Source: Phymatolithon calcareum (Eukaryota > Rhodophyta > Florideophyceae > Hapalidiales). Taken from it: a stretch of 64,000 bases of DNA. The translations under genes were made by a program, and so were the position numbers. Within the stretch, counting starts at the first letter, position 1. Every line of letters begins with the position of its first letter. The stretch is taken from assembly GCA_977006965.1 (NCBI GenBank), contig OZ345363.1:2604001-2668000 (forward strand). The letters run 5' to 3'. Below the pieces are notes generated by a model that was given only the letters and a program-made list of their open reading frames with translations, searched no databases and had not been told where the DNA came from. Shown here one piece after another: positions 43,548 through 56,900 of the stretch.

Positions 43548-45125
43548 ATGGCTGATAGGTTTCAGCGTGGAGGGAGAGTTCGTGGAAGGGGATCGCGAGG
43601 AAGACCACGAACAACTCGTGAGAGAGGAGGACGTTCTGGAGTGACTCGAGAAGTTGACGCATCGCAGGGGTGGAAAATGCGCACCCCAGAGTCACATGGT
43701 ATAATGCAAGAGGAGGAGTTTACTAATGGCTTTCTCTCGCATAAAGCAAAGCTTTTCTGCGTGTCTGCTATAGAGAAACTCAAGATTGAACTACAGGCTC
43801 AACAGTTAACATCAAGTCGCGTGGACCAAGTCCTCCTCTTTTGTGGAGATTTGCTGCGACATTGCAAGATTTGGATGAATGAATGGATTGCTCTACATTC
43901 TACTGAAGCGTCACCAATTCGAATGCGTGACCTCTATCAGTACTTAGGCATTCTTCTTCTATCTCATTTAACGGGCTTGAGTTTTGAGAAAACGATCGAC
44001 ATACAGAGGGACCTTGGGAGCATTGTTCCTTCGCTGGAAAGAATAAGATTTATAAGCACCCACATTCTGGCCTACTCTGCCACTGGTCGAGGGGACTTAT
44101 ATGCGACCACTTGGGGAGCTCAAAGAGACAGGACGCAATATCTCAACACTTTTGAGCGAGCGGCATTTAAAATGTCGTGCAGAGTTTTTTTGACCCCAAA
44201 CCATACGCTTGCCACTCTTGATGATGACTTATACGGCACAAGAGCATATGAAAATCAGGTAAAATCCTTAAGCAATCGAAAGGCGGACAAAGAGGGGGCA
44301 TACAGCAGATGCAGTGGCTAACTCCTTGTTTCGCGTGACGCTAATGGTCCGATTTCGTGGCAGGGGGGAAAGTCAATTGACGAATGTATCCAAACTTGTC
44401 GAGAATATGATCGAAGGCCGGGGAGAACAAAGCTTGCACGGTCATGTTCTCACTTGCGACCGCGGATACGGCAGTAATGAGCTTATTAGCTTACTGTCGA
44501 CATTTGATATCGGAACTATCGTTATCATGCCAGAGCACATGCTTCGGTGTCACCCTTTTGTGGGGAGATCTTTCCTAAGCAATGGGAGGTACGACTTAGA
44601 GGTGGAATCCAGTCTGCAGGAGCAAATTGGCTCTGAGAGTGGGGCTGATCAAATTGCTTCCAGCGACGGTGAAAGTAACAACACAGAGCTTCCGATCACT
44701 TCGCGTCTAATGATTCGTCAAGCTGAGCATGACCGGAGGCGCAATTTTATAATCGACGACTCTCCTGACTGTGGCCCAGATGTATTTTTGCCACAAAGCC
44801 TTTGAAGCTTAACAGAAAGAGGAGTTTCAGTGGAACAAGGAAAAGAATCGTGACAGCGGTGGCCGTCCGGGAGAGAGGTTCAAATACGTTTTCGAGAATT
44901 TTACGTTTCATGTATTCAGTGCCCTCCGGAATGGCGAAAAGCATTGAAACTTGGATTGCTGTCCCCAAGACCACACCGACTGACCATTTACTTTTTGCGA
45001 AAGAATCCTATTTGACATCATTTCCAGAGTCCTCGGCATCTCCAGAATTTGGAAAGAGTAACAGACCAGAATTCCTAGACGCTGGATCCCTAGGACACTG
45101 TTTTCCTGGAATCATGGGAGAATAA
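43548..45125 (+). pseudogene. Second DDE transposase (piggyBac-like layout), frameshifted
   Basis: First ATG at 43548; the open frame extends upstream only with non-ATG codons. The N-terminus is an Arg/Gly-rich basic tail (RGGRVRGRGSRGRPRTTRERGGR). The middle is helical (MRDLYQYLGILLLSHLTGLSFEKTI). An acidic block LATLDDDLYGTRAYENQVKSLSNRKADKEG follows, then a frame change caused by an extra G in the run at about 44296-44300. The next frame (44314-44805) has HVLTCDRGYGSNELI and a polyacidic linker, then a second shift near 44795 leads to SGTRKRIVTAVAVRERG and a stop at 45125. The LDDDLYG and TCDRGYG blocks are plausible first and second catalytic acids in a piggyBac/IS4-type fold; the family call is tentative. 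Two single-base shifts make it a young pseudogene. Confidence 0.5.
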
Positions 45126-45970
45126 GTAAAGACGTACAGAGGACCAGAAAATATAGGAGAATTACCACATCGAGAGACAGAATGGAGGTTAATGAGCTTA
45201 TGTACGCAGTCTGTAAAGCTTAATGTTTAAAATGCAGCCCGTGAATGAACGCCCTTAAGGGCGCATTTAAGGTAAAAGTTCGAAGTTTAGTGGCTGCGAT
45301 ACACCACCGCTGGCACAAGTCCGCAGCTCAACTAAATGCAGAGTACATCCGTAGTAGACCGTTCACGAACCATTCCGAACGTTTTAGGTGGTTCTGGCGC
45401 CTGAAAAATGACCGTTCATAAATAAATATTGCACAAACCATGTTTTTTCATAATTGTGATTTCTATGTGCATTTCAAATGATCACTGTAGTGATCAGTAG
45501 TGATCATTTGATGTTTTGCGTCAAAACGGACAACTAAACTAGGCTCAGATGCTCGGCACTTCCAGGTCTCTAGTACAAGATTGGGACAGTCTTTTTCTAA
45601 ACGGACTTCGCGAGCAGATAGAACAAGCCAGAAGCTACCATCCCTGTTCGTTTCATGCTCAACAATGAATTTTGGACGAATTTGTGACACAAAATAAAAA
45701 ATGACCACTACAGTGGTCATTTTTGCCAATAGTAGGGATATGACTTACCCATATATTCGCAAGACTGTCGGGCTTTATTAAATAATTTATTATCAAAAAA
45801 CTACTTGTAAGAGAAGTCAGTTTTTAATTTTCCCGACAAAATCCATATCAGGGTGGGGCTGGTAGTGAACAAATTTTTCTTGAGAATAAGAAAGACACGT
45901 TCAAGAAGAAGTGTTCTAGATAGGATGCAAACCTCTGCAGAAATCAACATTAGCTTGAAATGCCTTCTCT
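45126..45970. other. Intergenic DNA with two GACCACT/GATCACT palindromes
   Basis: 45474-45511 (38 bp, 13-base perfect arms TCAAATGATCACT) and 45697-45724 (28 bp, AAAAATGACCACT arms, two-base loop). The right copy of the 40-bp direct repeat is at 45739-45778. A CGCCCTTAAGGGCG palindrome lies near 45250. No gene. Confidence 0.6.
45739..45778 (+). repeat. 40-bp direct repeat, right copy
   Basis: Matches 40414-40453 with two mismatches. Not followed by a palindrome, unlike the left copy. Confidence 0.85.
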
Positions 45971-48900
45971 TCAAGAGCTCAGCTGGTTCCTAATAAGTTC
46001 AGCATAATACCCACCCTTGGTCAGCAGTTCGTCGTGAGTTCCTTGCTCAACAATCATTCCGCGACGCACGACAGCAATGGAGTCCGCATTTTTGATTGTC
46101 GAGAGGCGATGGGCGATCGTGATTGTAGTTCTTTCAGACGCCGCCTTATCCAATGCATCCTGTGCTATGCGCTCCGACTCGGCATCAAGAGCACTACAAC
46201 AAAAATAAAAACGTAAGCAAAAATGTTAATCTTCCCCTGGTGTTGATGAAATTAAACAAGCGCACGGCAGAACGCAGTTGAAACGTACGAGGTGGCTTCA
46301 TCAAGAAGCAATACTCTCGGCTCCCGAATAATGCTTCGCGCAATAGCCACACGCTGCTTCTGACCGCCAGAAAGCTGGTTGCCGCGCGCACCGACAACCG
46401 TGTCGTACTTCTGAGGTAACTCCATGATAAAATCGTGCGCATTCGCTTGCTTTGCTGCAGCCACAATCATGCCCTCGGTAATCGCCGTTCCCTCCGAATG
46501 CGCCAGTCCATAGCAAATGTTCTCCCTCACAGTACGATTAAAAAGATCCGGCTCCTGCGACACAATGCCCATGTGCGATCGCAGGTTCTGCACATTGACC
46601 GACTTCACCTCGTTCTCGTCGAGGTTCACACTTCCATCGCGGACGTCGTAGAACCGTTCAAGCAGACTAACGATGGTGGACTTACCGCAACCGCTTTCCC
46701 CAACCAGCGCAAGAGTATGTCCAGGCTTCACTGCCACAGAAAGTCCGCGAAGCACGGCCACATTGGGGCGACTTGGGTATTCGAACTTAATCGATTTTGC
46801 CTCCACTGCACCGTCAACGGACTTTAGAGTGCTTCCTTCCTCCGAAGTCGGGTCGATGGCAGACGTCATATCAAGCAGGTGGAACACTTTCGCTGCAGCC
46901 AATTTCGCAGCACCAATATCGGGCATGAAAATCGCGATATTCCCAAGTGTTGCCGCACCGAAAATTAAGCCGGTCACGCCCATCATCATGCCTTCAAAAG
47001 TACATTGTCCTCGCCTGACGAAAATGCTTCCAACCCAGCTGGACACAAGACGAGGAAGTCCCAACGGAATGAATAAAAATATGTTAGAGCTCTCCAAGTT
47101 CACATAGGGCTTAGCATTCGAGCAGTGAGCAGAAAACATAAAACTTACAATGCTATAGCCCATATAGAAAACTGAACAATTTCGGAAAATCCGAAAGCAA
47201 GAGCCGTCATGAGCGCTTTCCTCTGCGAAACGATGAAATGAAAGTAATTATGAAAAATGTTAGAATCATTGAGATTTGCATGAGTCCCGCCTTTGAGTAA
47301 AAACAGCAAACGAACCCGTCCAAAAGATAGCGGTTTTTCCAAGTCGCTAGAATACTTTTCCAGAAAGAAGTCTTGCGCTCCAAGGGCCGCAACGGTTGTC
47401 ACATTATCCACCGCCTCAGACGCAGTGCCTCCAGATTTGGCGAATTCCTTCTCCGCCTCGCCGTCAAAACCTATCATCATCTTCATTTCCATCATCTATT
47501 CGGTCGAAAAGATAAGCAAACAAAACACGTCAGCATGGAAGAAAAGTGATTCACCACTCGCAATAAAGTTCGGCCAAAGACATACTCCTCCAAGAGCAAT
47601 ACCGGGAACGACAACCAGGACCGATAAAGCGACACGCCAACATCCGTAAAACGCTACAATCAAACCGGTACCTAGTGTCGAAAGCGCGACGGTAGCCGTG
47701 CCGAGAGTGTCACCAGTAATTCCCTTCACAAGGGAGGCTTCACTTGCCAGTCGAGTGGTGAGAGCACCGACCGAGTTAGATTGCTGGTCGAAGAATCCCA
47801 TGTCCTGTTTCAGAAGTGCTTGAAAGGCTGCCTTGCGCACTTTGAACGTCAATCGCTCGCCGCTAATACCCAAGCAACCCAGCTGAAGAACGTTTCCGAC
47901 GAAGGCCCCGCACCCGCATGCGAAAAACATGAGCGTGTAGAAGCGGACTTCCTCCTGCATGTTCGGAGTCGCAAGGCGCACAGCGACCTTACTGAGAATC
48001 ACAGCGCTTACCGGCTGCAAGTCCGGAACAAATCCGAAAAGTAAAAGTGTTGGTTAGTACTTTTGACACAAACAATCAGCTCACCTTCAATACATTGTGA
48101 GAAATACGAACCCATGCTGCACCGGCCATCCCTGCTCCGATTAGTCCGAGTGCGATGAACGGAGCTTCCGCCCTGTTGTATCGGAAGGCTCTTCCAAACA
48201 CAGGATTGTTGAGGTAGGAATCATCGCCCTCTTCTGAAACCTCATCCAAATCCTTGGTCACACTCAGGTCCTTATGGATGCTCATGGACGCCTGTTTGCC
48301 TGCAGATGCACCAGGACTTCCGCCATATTTTTCGTCTTCATCACCGTCCTCCATGTCCCCGCCTGAAACGTTCTGAATTTCCACCAGACGGCGGTACGCG
48401 CCGTCCTCCTTTCGCATCAGCTCTGCATGAGTGCCCGTCTCAACGATTTTTCCAGCATTCATGACCGAGATAGCATCAGCATTTTTTACAGTGCTCAGCC
48501 TGTGAGCAATGGTCAGCGTGGTGCGGCCCTCCGACGCTTTATCGAGGGCTTCCTGCACAATGCGCTCACTCTGCGCGTCAAGACTCGCAGTTGATTCGTC
48601 CAGAATGAGTATACGTGGATTACGCACGAGCGCGCGAGCAATACAAATGCGTTGCTTTTGTCCACCGCTAAGCATGGCTCCGCGCTCACCAAGCATGGTG
48701 TCGTAACCTTCCGGAAGGTTGCGGATGAATCGGTCCGCATTTGCCAGTTTAGCAGCTGCAACAATTTCTTCCTCACTCACGTCATGTCGCATGACGGTTC
48801 GCTTTTCAGTCGTTGGGTCCTCGACTATCTCCGTTCGAGCACCGAGGGCAATGTTGTCCCGGATCGACATCATAAAAAGGGTTGGCATCTGTCCAACATA

Positions 48901-50408
48901 CCCGATGTTCGCACGCAGCCAGTGGACGTTGAGATCGCGGATATCTTCTCCATCAATGAGAATCTGACCGGCGGTCACATCGTAGAATCGCTCAACGAGA
49001 CGTGCGATCGTGCTCTTCCCGCAGCCGGACGGTCCCACAAGGGCTTGCGAATTGCCTGCTGGGATGTTCAGTGTGAGCGCCTGCAACACGTTTCCGCTGC
49101 GACCATTAGTGTCCTGCGCTTCAATTCTGCTCTTGTAATTGAAATTGACATTTCGAAAAGTGATGTTGCCAACGAGTTTCTCCGGCTTTTTCCCGCTGTC
49201 AAGGTCCAGCGCGTTAATTCCAGCCCCCATGCCAATTGTTTCAAAAACACGCGGTGCAGCGCCACGGGCAATCTGCAGTTTGTTGAAGCTTGGGCCAGCT
49301 TCACCAAGCCCCGACGCGCCAATCACGACACTGAAGAACACAATGAAAACAGTACCTCCGTCAATTTCTCGCTGCTGCACAAGGCGGTAGCCATACCATA
49401 AACTGAATCCGAATATGCTTAGCATGGAAACCATAACGGTACCAAGGCCGAGTCCCATGGCAAAAGCCTTTTTAACTTGAGCACGGTACGCATTTTTGAG
49501 CTCTTTTTCGTAGCGCAGTGCCTCTTCCTTCTGTGCCCCAAACGCAGTGACTGTGCGGATCATCGACAGTGCCTCGCTGGCAATCGCACCAGCCTTAGAG
49601 TATGCACCGAGTCCCTCACCGGTGGAGTCAGCGGTGACCTTGCCCATGACGGCTGCGGAAATGCCCAGTACAGGACAGGTTGCGAGGACAACAAGAGTCA
49701 TTTTCCAAGAGTAGCCTAAGGCCACTGCAAAACCGGAGATGAACATGGAGAAATATTGCAGGACAACGGTGAGCTTGTCGCCGATTCCAGCCTGAATGTA
49801 TTGGATGTCGGTGATGCGCGTGACAAGTTCACCGCTCTCATTCTCGTCAAAGTATGTAGCATCCTGACGCAGAAGACTCTCGAAATAGAGCATGCGCATG
49901 CGGACACCGGCCTGATGTGCGGGGACGAGCATGAAACGGATTTGGAAAAAGGCGACAACTGCAGATGCGGCGCCCATGACGATAAACCATTTTGCAAGAC
50001 CGCCGATGAGGTCAAGTGTATTTTCTTGGAATGTGGTGATGATCTGTTGCAAATTTGCCACGCAGTAGTGTTAGATTCTGGTTCACGATGCAGAGTTTCG
50101 CTTGGGAGGAAGGGACTTACGCTGCCGAAGACGATTGTGAAAAGGGGTAGCGAGAGGCCGTGGACAACGGCACAGATGCATGCCAGTAGCATTTGAAGTT
50201 TCTCAGCGGTGTTGGTATAGCGGAACAGGGCAAAAAACGACACGGGCGGTGCTTTCTCCTCCTCCTCCGCTGAGCCTTCTTCCGTCGCATTCTTTTCCGT
50301 CTTCTTCTTGAAGGGGTTCAGACGTGCCCATAGCGAAGAGTCTTCCAAGACCGTTGCATCTTTCTCCGCTCCCGCGGAGTCATTCAGAGCAGGGTTATCG
50401 TCGGCCAT
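45971..50408 (-). CDS. ABCB/MDR-type full ABC transporter (P-glycoprotein family), 7 exons
   Basis: Exons on the minus strand, 5' to 3': 50408-50121, 50043-48085, 48014-47586, 47495-47316, 47222-47149, 47038-46289, 46193-45971. They total 3903 nt, 1300 aa plus stop, close to the roughly 1280 aa usual for P-glycoproteins. Introns are 77, 70, 90, 93, 110 and 95 bp; all are GT-AG and phases match. Order: cytosolic N-terminus with acidic [13 protein letters not shown]1, NBD1 (Walker A GPSGCGKS about 433-440, signature LSGGQKQR about 554-561, Walker B RILILDES), linker, TMD2, NBD2 ([25 protein letters not shown]). It would export hydrophobic compounds across the plasma or an organelle membrane using ATP; the substrate cannot be read. 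Start chosen as the first ATG ([10 protein letters not shown]), since the frame upstream lacks ATG. Branch-point-like CTAAC sequences support the introns. Intact. Confidence 0.93.
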
Positions 50409-51288
50409 TTGCTCCAGGACTACAGAGTAGACGCTCTGACAAACCGGGGGTCCTTGCGTGTGTTGGGTGGACGGCAAAGGGTAGATTGGATACTGTTTTG
50501 TACCGTTTACGCCAGACTCGGCTATCGACGCTATTCCAAATTAGCAGGTCTACAGAATGCATTTCGGAGCGAAGCACCATCGACATCAATTATCTGTTTT
50601 TTTCATTTGGCGCCATTCAACACGTCCATCATGCTGGCGACAGCGCTGCCGCGCTGCGGACGGCCCAAGTCGGTGCGGTCATTGGTAGTGGGATCATCCC
50701 AGGGTGTACGGCAAGGTATATCCGGGAGATTGGGGGCTGGTAGAAATTCAGTTAAATTTCAGAGGAAGAGAAGGATACATTATAAATACAAGTATAATTT
50801 AATGAGCAAATCGAAAGTGTTGGGATGGAACCTTCCACGATAAACTACAGTGGTACCGTATTTACGTTGGCAGTCAGAGTATCGCATCAATGGCGAACTG
50901 TATTCGGGTCAAGTCCTAGACGTCTGCCTGCTTCCAGGATCCTGGAACGAGGCAGACGTCACAGAAAAGGATATTATTCGCCATGGATCAGCGAGTACAA
51001 CGCCGGAGAAGGTAACTTAGTTCGTTCGACGGGACGCAGCTGACAAATTGAAATGCACCAGAAGCATATCGATGTAGCGAATCGGGTTCTGGAGAAAGTT
51101 TTAACGGACTCTCGTCGAAACACGAAGACTAGCAGTTCCCGGACAAGTGCAAAACGCTGAAAGGCGCCCTTTCTGCCTGCATTTGCGTGGAGCTCTGGCC
51201 TGCTTTTATTCATTCATCCTTTGGACCCGAAATCGACATGTCCTGGCGGAAGAGTGAATGAAGCCTGAAACCTGTGAAGGGCTAAGCT

Positions 51289-51337
51289 TGAGATTTCTTC
51301 TCGGAGTTCCAATAGGGAACTCCGAGAAGAGATCTCA
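51289..51337. repeat. 49-bp palindrome, 22-base arms
   Basis: Arms of 22 bases (containing TTCTCGGAGTTCC) around loop AATAG; one mismatch. Confidence 0.9.
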
Positions 51338-51699
51338 GGAGACTGTAGAAGAATGTGTGTGATGCACTTAGAATACCACAGTCAGGGCAGGTTGCCAGAA
51401 TGAGCTCTGAAAGACTCTAGCGGAAATCTCATTGTCCGCTTCTGGTGGCAACTCCGAAAGAACTCATAGAAGTAGCGCAAAAGGAGCACGAACAAACTTT
51501 TTGACACAATAGATCGCATGCCATCTGGCGCAGGGCAGTCTGGCGATGCCGCGCCATCGACGCGATGATTCCACCGGTTTCCCACTACATTATCATAGTA
51601 CTATTGCAGACCGTCCCATGTGATATTGTGTTTATACCAGAGTCATAGATGGGCTGCAATCGCAGCACCACTCGAAGATATTTCGCACTGGCCTGGATC

Positions 51700-51758
51700 A
51701 CACCGGTGGTGGCTTCCCTGTAGGCCATGATGGCCTACAGGGAAGCTACCACCAGTGT
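51700..51758. repeat. 59-bp palindrome, 29-base arms
   Basis: Arms of 29 bases (containing CTTCCCTGTAGGCCAT) around a single G; two mismatches. Confidence 0.9.
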
Positions 51759-52342
51759 TTTCATTGCGCGCTGGTGCGCGTTTGGGACTGGTGAGGTAGA
51801 GATAAATCAACAAAAGTAAACTACCGTTTGCATAACTACCTTGACCACCGACGAGAGTCAGCACTGCGCACATTGCGCGAGCAGCCTAACTCACCGGCGC
51901 CCTCAATAGTTGGGTGGTGAACAGGGAACCAGTCACACCCCCGCGACAGAGCATCAGGCAAAAACCCGAGTGACGAGTGTCGAAGAGAGAGCTACAGGAC
52001 AGGCGGAGCGCCGAGCAAATCCTGCCCAAGAGCGAGCTAGCCCCAGTATCGCGACAGGCGACCCACGATAGATTGTCGGAGGGCTCTCACTCGTCCAGCT
52101 CACCCAAGGATTGGTGAGGAAAATCTGATAGTTCATTCCATCACACTCGAAAATTAATGATGCGTTCCACAGCCACGGCGTAATGTACAGCATCACTCCT
52201 CCGGTTCTTACCCTGCAATCGTGCGCTGGCGTTGTGAAATTTCAAAGCGGACACATATCGTGTAACCTATGATACTCGGAAGTGATCTGGACAATTATTA
52301 CAGTTTTATTCCTTGCACGCATCGGAGCAGCCATTGTCTTTC

Positions 52343-52380
52343 TTTGACACAGAAGCGCTTTTAAGCGCTTCTATGTCAAA
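52343..52380. repeat. 38-bp palindrome, 18-base arms
   Basis: Arms TTTGACAxAGAAGCGCTT around TT; one mismatch. Confidence 0.9.
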
Positions 52381-53954
52381 AATATTGCACTGACTTAAGG
52401 ATCAATAGCCTTATGCGGGCTTGTTTAGTGCTGCTGCTGAACTTCTATTACTTCTTGAGATTGTAACCAAAGATAATGTCTACCACCTGCCTTGGCAAGT
52501 ACGAATACTTTCTCCTGGTCGAACGTGGAAAGACAGGCGGGTAGAGTTCACAACGTGTAATAAAACATCAGTGTAATCCATCTTAGTCAATTAAGATCTC
52601 CATGTTGATACTGAACGAGTTGAACTCATCTAGGGCTCTTTCTATCCTCTATTTTCGATAGTCTATGTACTGCACTCCGATGCAGAACGAGCCCTATTCA
52701 AGTGCTTTTGTATTAAAATTGAATATTCGTACATGGGGAATTCGCTCGAAAACGGGCTTTTATGACCAATTCGAAACTAGTTTTTTATATCTTTGGAAGG
52801 CTGCCTTGAGCATGGTTGAGAATATGAAGAAATTTTGGGACAAGTCCAACGAAGCACGTCAACTACTGTAGCTGCGCTTCGGTCTGAGTTCATCGTTAAC
52901 TGCGCACGCAGGAAAATGAATCTGCCTCATGATACAGCAGATAGCAACACATATTTATCAGAAAAGGTCTCTTCCCGTCCTATATTCTTCCCGACGATGC
53001 AGGGCATGGCGGACAGAGATGTCTTAACAAGGTGTACATTTCTCGGGCAACCTGAAGCCTATAATGGTTTCATTGAGAAGCGCTGTGAGCTTCGTTTTGT
53101 TCTTTGAGGGCTAGCAATATTCAAAGTCCGTTCTGGTGCTAAAACTCTTTCGGTTTCCCCTTGTTTTTCGCAGAAACGTGCAAGATTCGATACCAGTTCA
53201 CACCAATTCTTTTTCCGAATCCCGTGTGGTAGCTGTACCGAGAGGTCAGGCACAACTTTGAGTGTTCGACTGCTATTCGACTTCGTAATTAAGTGGATTT
53301 ACTGAGAAGGTACCCTGTGCCCCAACTTAGGACGGGACCTTTCTTAGCGTTCTACTAGACTCGAAACCTCAGCTGTCTTAATCAGAATTACGTAGAATCT
53401 CGTCAATGACTCGGGCCACGTTGTTCTCCTCCTTAGGGGTCCATGTAGACTTCTTCAGGATACTGACTTCAATATATGCTGATATACTGCTAATGTAAGT
53501 TCAGAACATTCTGACCAAAACCCTTCCACATCGCTCACTGCCTCCCGTAAGCATAACTAATTCATAACGGAAAATCCGTGCTTTGTGGAGCGAGTACATG
53601 ACCTTCAATCGCATATGTCACCTATTTAATCGTGGCTGTGATATTGTAGCATGAATAGAGGTAGTGGGGAAGGGACGCATCGAACGCATCTTGACTTGGG
53701 TTCTGCCCTGTTCCATTTTGAATGGACGCGAAATATTCTCAACGATATGAAACTGATGGAGCCGCGAGAATGCCTGTAGTTCGGCAAATTCGCAGGTGGG
53801 AGATGATGCTGTGCACAGAGTATGGGATAACTGCAATGAAGCTTGATTTTATTTGGCTGCCTCTTATTGCGTGGAGAAGCTGGAACGAATTACCCAGAGA
53901 AACCGTATTGTTACGTTTAGCTACAATGGAAAACATGGGCATCACAGCCTTTCT

Positions 53955-56900
53955 TCATGCGTCTCTGCCCATCAAATTGCAGATTGCAACTGTGCCACTC
54001 CGGAGTCTAGCGATGAAAACTTTTCCCGCTTCACTGTACGTCCACTGTAAAACATCAGACGGAAAAGTTCCCAGCAAAGTGCGTTCACCACCTACGTTCG
54101 AATATACAGAGTTGCTGCGACAGTACACTTCTGCACGGTAAACCGGCAGGGTAGTGGGCCACAGGTGCGGCGTCTCCAGTCCACAGCTGCGTATGATCTT
54201 CTCCGCTTCCACGTCAGTCATTTCAAAATCACCTTGTCGTTTTTCCGATTTCCAAACGATAGCTCGCTTCTCCCGATTCCAAATAACAACGCCGGCGAAG
54301 TGGTTGGACACAATGTGGCATCCGTCACCACTTTCAGATACTACCGTAGCAGATCCCATAGGCCCCGTCAAGGCATCTCCAACCTGAGCCCCTGATGTGG
54401 TATCCCATATGCGAATGGTGTCGTCGTAGGACCCCGAGACAATCCGAAGACCATCCGAGCTTAACGAAACACAAAACACAAATCGAGTATGTCCTTCCAG
54501 CGGATCCCCAATTTGAACAAATGTCTCCGCGTCCCACAGGCGCACAGTTTTGTCATCAGAACATGAGACCACCTGTCTCCCGTCATGACTGAACGAAACA
54601 CATCTCACTAAATCCGTGTGCCCTTCCAATGAGCGACCAATCTGATTGCCGGTACGCGAATCCCACAAACGTACTGTTCCATCATTCGACCCAGTCGCAA
54701 ATCGAAGCCCGTCGTTGCTAATCGAAATGGCCTGTGCTTCTGCGAAATGTCCATATTCCCGTTCAGTTGCTTCCCCTCCAACGTGTGTGTCCCAAATGCG
54801 AACCATACCATCAAGAGACCCGGAAACTATTCTTTCTCCGTCAGACGTAAATGCAACACTATTCACGCGGCTATGCACATTTGGAGATGTCCAAATATTT
54901 CTTCCACTGTTGACACCCCACAAGCGAACAGTGCCATCACCTGATCCAGATGCAATTTGTTGTCCGTCAGGACTAAGTGCAACACAGACCACTCCGCTCG
55001 TGTGTCCCAGCAAAGGCTCACCGATACTTGTCCATGTTGTTGTGTCCCATACACGAATTGAATTGTCATCTGACCCTGTAGCCAACCGTTCGTTCTTCAC
55101 ACTGAACGCAAGAGACATTATACCCTTTTCGTGCGCATCGGCTTCTTCGAATAAAGTATTCCCGGTGCAGCTGTCTAGAACTTCCAAGGTTCCACTCACA
55201 AGACCAATTGCAACGCATTGATCACCATTAGAAACAGCGACACATGCAACAATGCTCTGCCGTACGAATTCTCCAATTTGTAAACCTGTGTTCGCGTCCC
55301 AGGCCTTTAACGACTTTTCACAAGAGCACGAGAAAATCTTCTCGCCATCGCTGCTCACAGCCACATCCATTAGAGGCACACTGTGCGCATTCAGAACAAA
55401 AACTGGAGACTCAAATTTCTCCCACTCCCATATAGCCACCGAGTTGTCCCACGACCCTGACACGATTTTCCTTGATCCAGCAGCAAACCGTACGCATTTT
55501 ACTCGGCGAGTATGTCCTTCTAAACTCTTCAATATATAACCCGTCGATGCATCTGCGACCACAACATCATGGTCTGCTCCCGCTGCAATGAAACGTCCAC
55601 ATGGAGAACAATCTACGGCACCGCAATCGCATCCCACCGGGATCTCCATTAGCTGCCCGACACTCGGGTCTGAGAAAAACGGGTTCACAGGCAGCAAGTA
55701 CGGCACTGCCGTGTGCGTTTCAACGCTCTTCAAGTATGAGTTGATCACTGCGTCGCTCTTCCTCATATTGAACAAGCGTCCACACATTTGAAGTTGAAAC
55801 GATCGCTGCCCTTCATGTACTCTTCCCCACGAGAGTTGAATTGCTCTCCAAATCAATTCAAAGCTTTGACTGACTCCGTGCGGAAATGTTCCGCACTCAA
55901 TTCTAGACAGACATTCAAAATCCGATTTGAGTGCCAACATGCCACCGATCTCAGCACGCACATGCGTCCAACGTACATCCAGTAGAAGAGCGGCTAGCTC
56001 CGTGCCCAAATCGGCAGATGCCAAGTGCCTAGCAACGTTCACATGAATATACCCTTCGTCCGGGACGGACCACCATGGTCTCGGTGCGAGGGACAACAGC
56101 GTGTGGTCATATGACCCACCATGCTCTGCCAACGATGAAACCCCAAATTTGCTCGATTCTCGTTCCAGATATCCGTTGAGAAGCCGTGTATGCCACAGAG
56201 AGCATGTCTTCATCATCTCGGCCTGTCGTTTGCAAAAGTCCAATTGAAGATCATGGAGCATGAGACCGCCTTCTTTCGTAGTCCCTTGTGCCTGCTGCTG
56301 AAAAGAGAGCATACAAAGACACAGCCCATTGAGTAGGCGGACAATAGCCAACGCAAAATCTTTCTGGACCTTCCACATTCGACCCAGAACAGAAACTGGA
56401 ACCCAAGCCTGGTGCCTCAAAACGCAGAGACTTGTGTACAGATCGACGATCGTGTACTCGGTGACGACGGCACGTTTTGCCTTTAGTTTAACAAATTCAG
56501 CTTCTAGGATTTTCAGGCTGAGGCAGATTCCCGCGTTCAAGCTTGAGCCCCCTTCGCCTTGCTCTTCACCAAGTTCAATTCTCTGATCCGCCAGCTGTGA
56601 AGAATATGCGTCACAGGCACTTTCAATATCGCCGAATTCCTCTGTGAGGAAAGCAACAGCGCATCCAGCGACAGCCAAAGCTAGGGGGAGTCCAGCACAA
56701 ATTGAAAGAATCCCTGCTACACTCGTTCTCAGGTTACCATTGAGCTCTTGAGGGACTTCCCTTGTCGCATCTCTTGTCACATGCATCATGAATATTTTCA
56801 CCGACACGGCCCCGAGTGGATCTCTTGATCCGAAGTCAACCTTACGCCCTGCAGAGTGCGCAATGAATATACTCCTGGTAGTTATAGCCATTCGGCTTTC

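Larger units (their letters stand above)
50409..53954. other. 3.5 kb intergenic, no recognisable gene
   Basis: Between the transporter promoter side (50.4 kb) and the end of the STAND gene. Only short frames (for example 52665-52871), none with known motifs. It contains three strong palindromes at 51289-51337, 51700-51758 and 52343-52380. Confidence 0.5.

Noticed and set aside
48509-50196. Plus-strand ORFs opposite the ABC transporter exons
   Set aside because: Antisense shadows of the conserved NBD and TMD coding sequence.
50409-50477. N-terminal extension of the ABC transporter up to 50477
   Set aside because: The extension opens with a TTG codon and has no ATG; the ATG at 50408 gives a normal cytosolic N-terminus.
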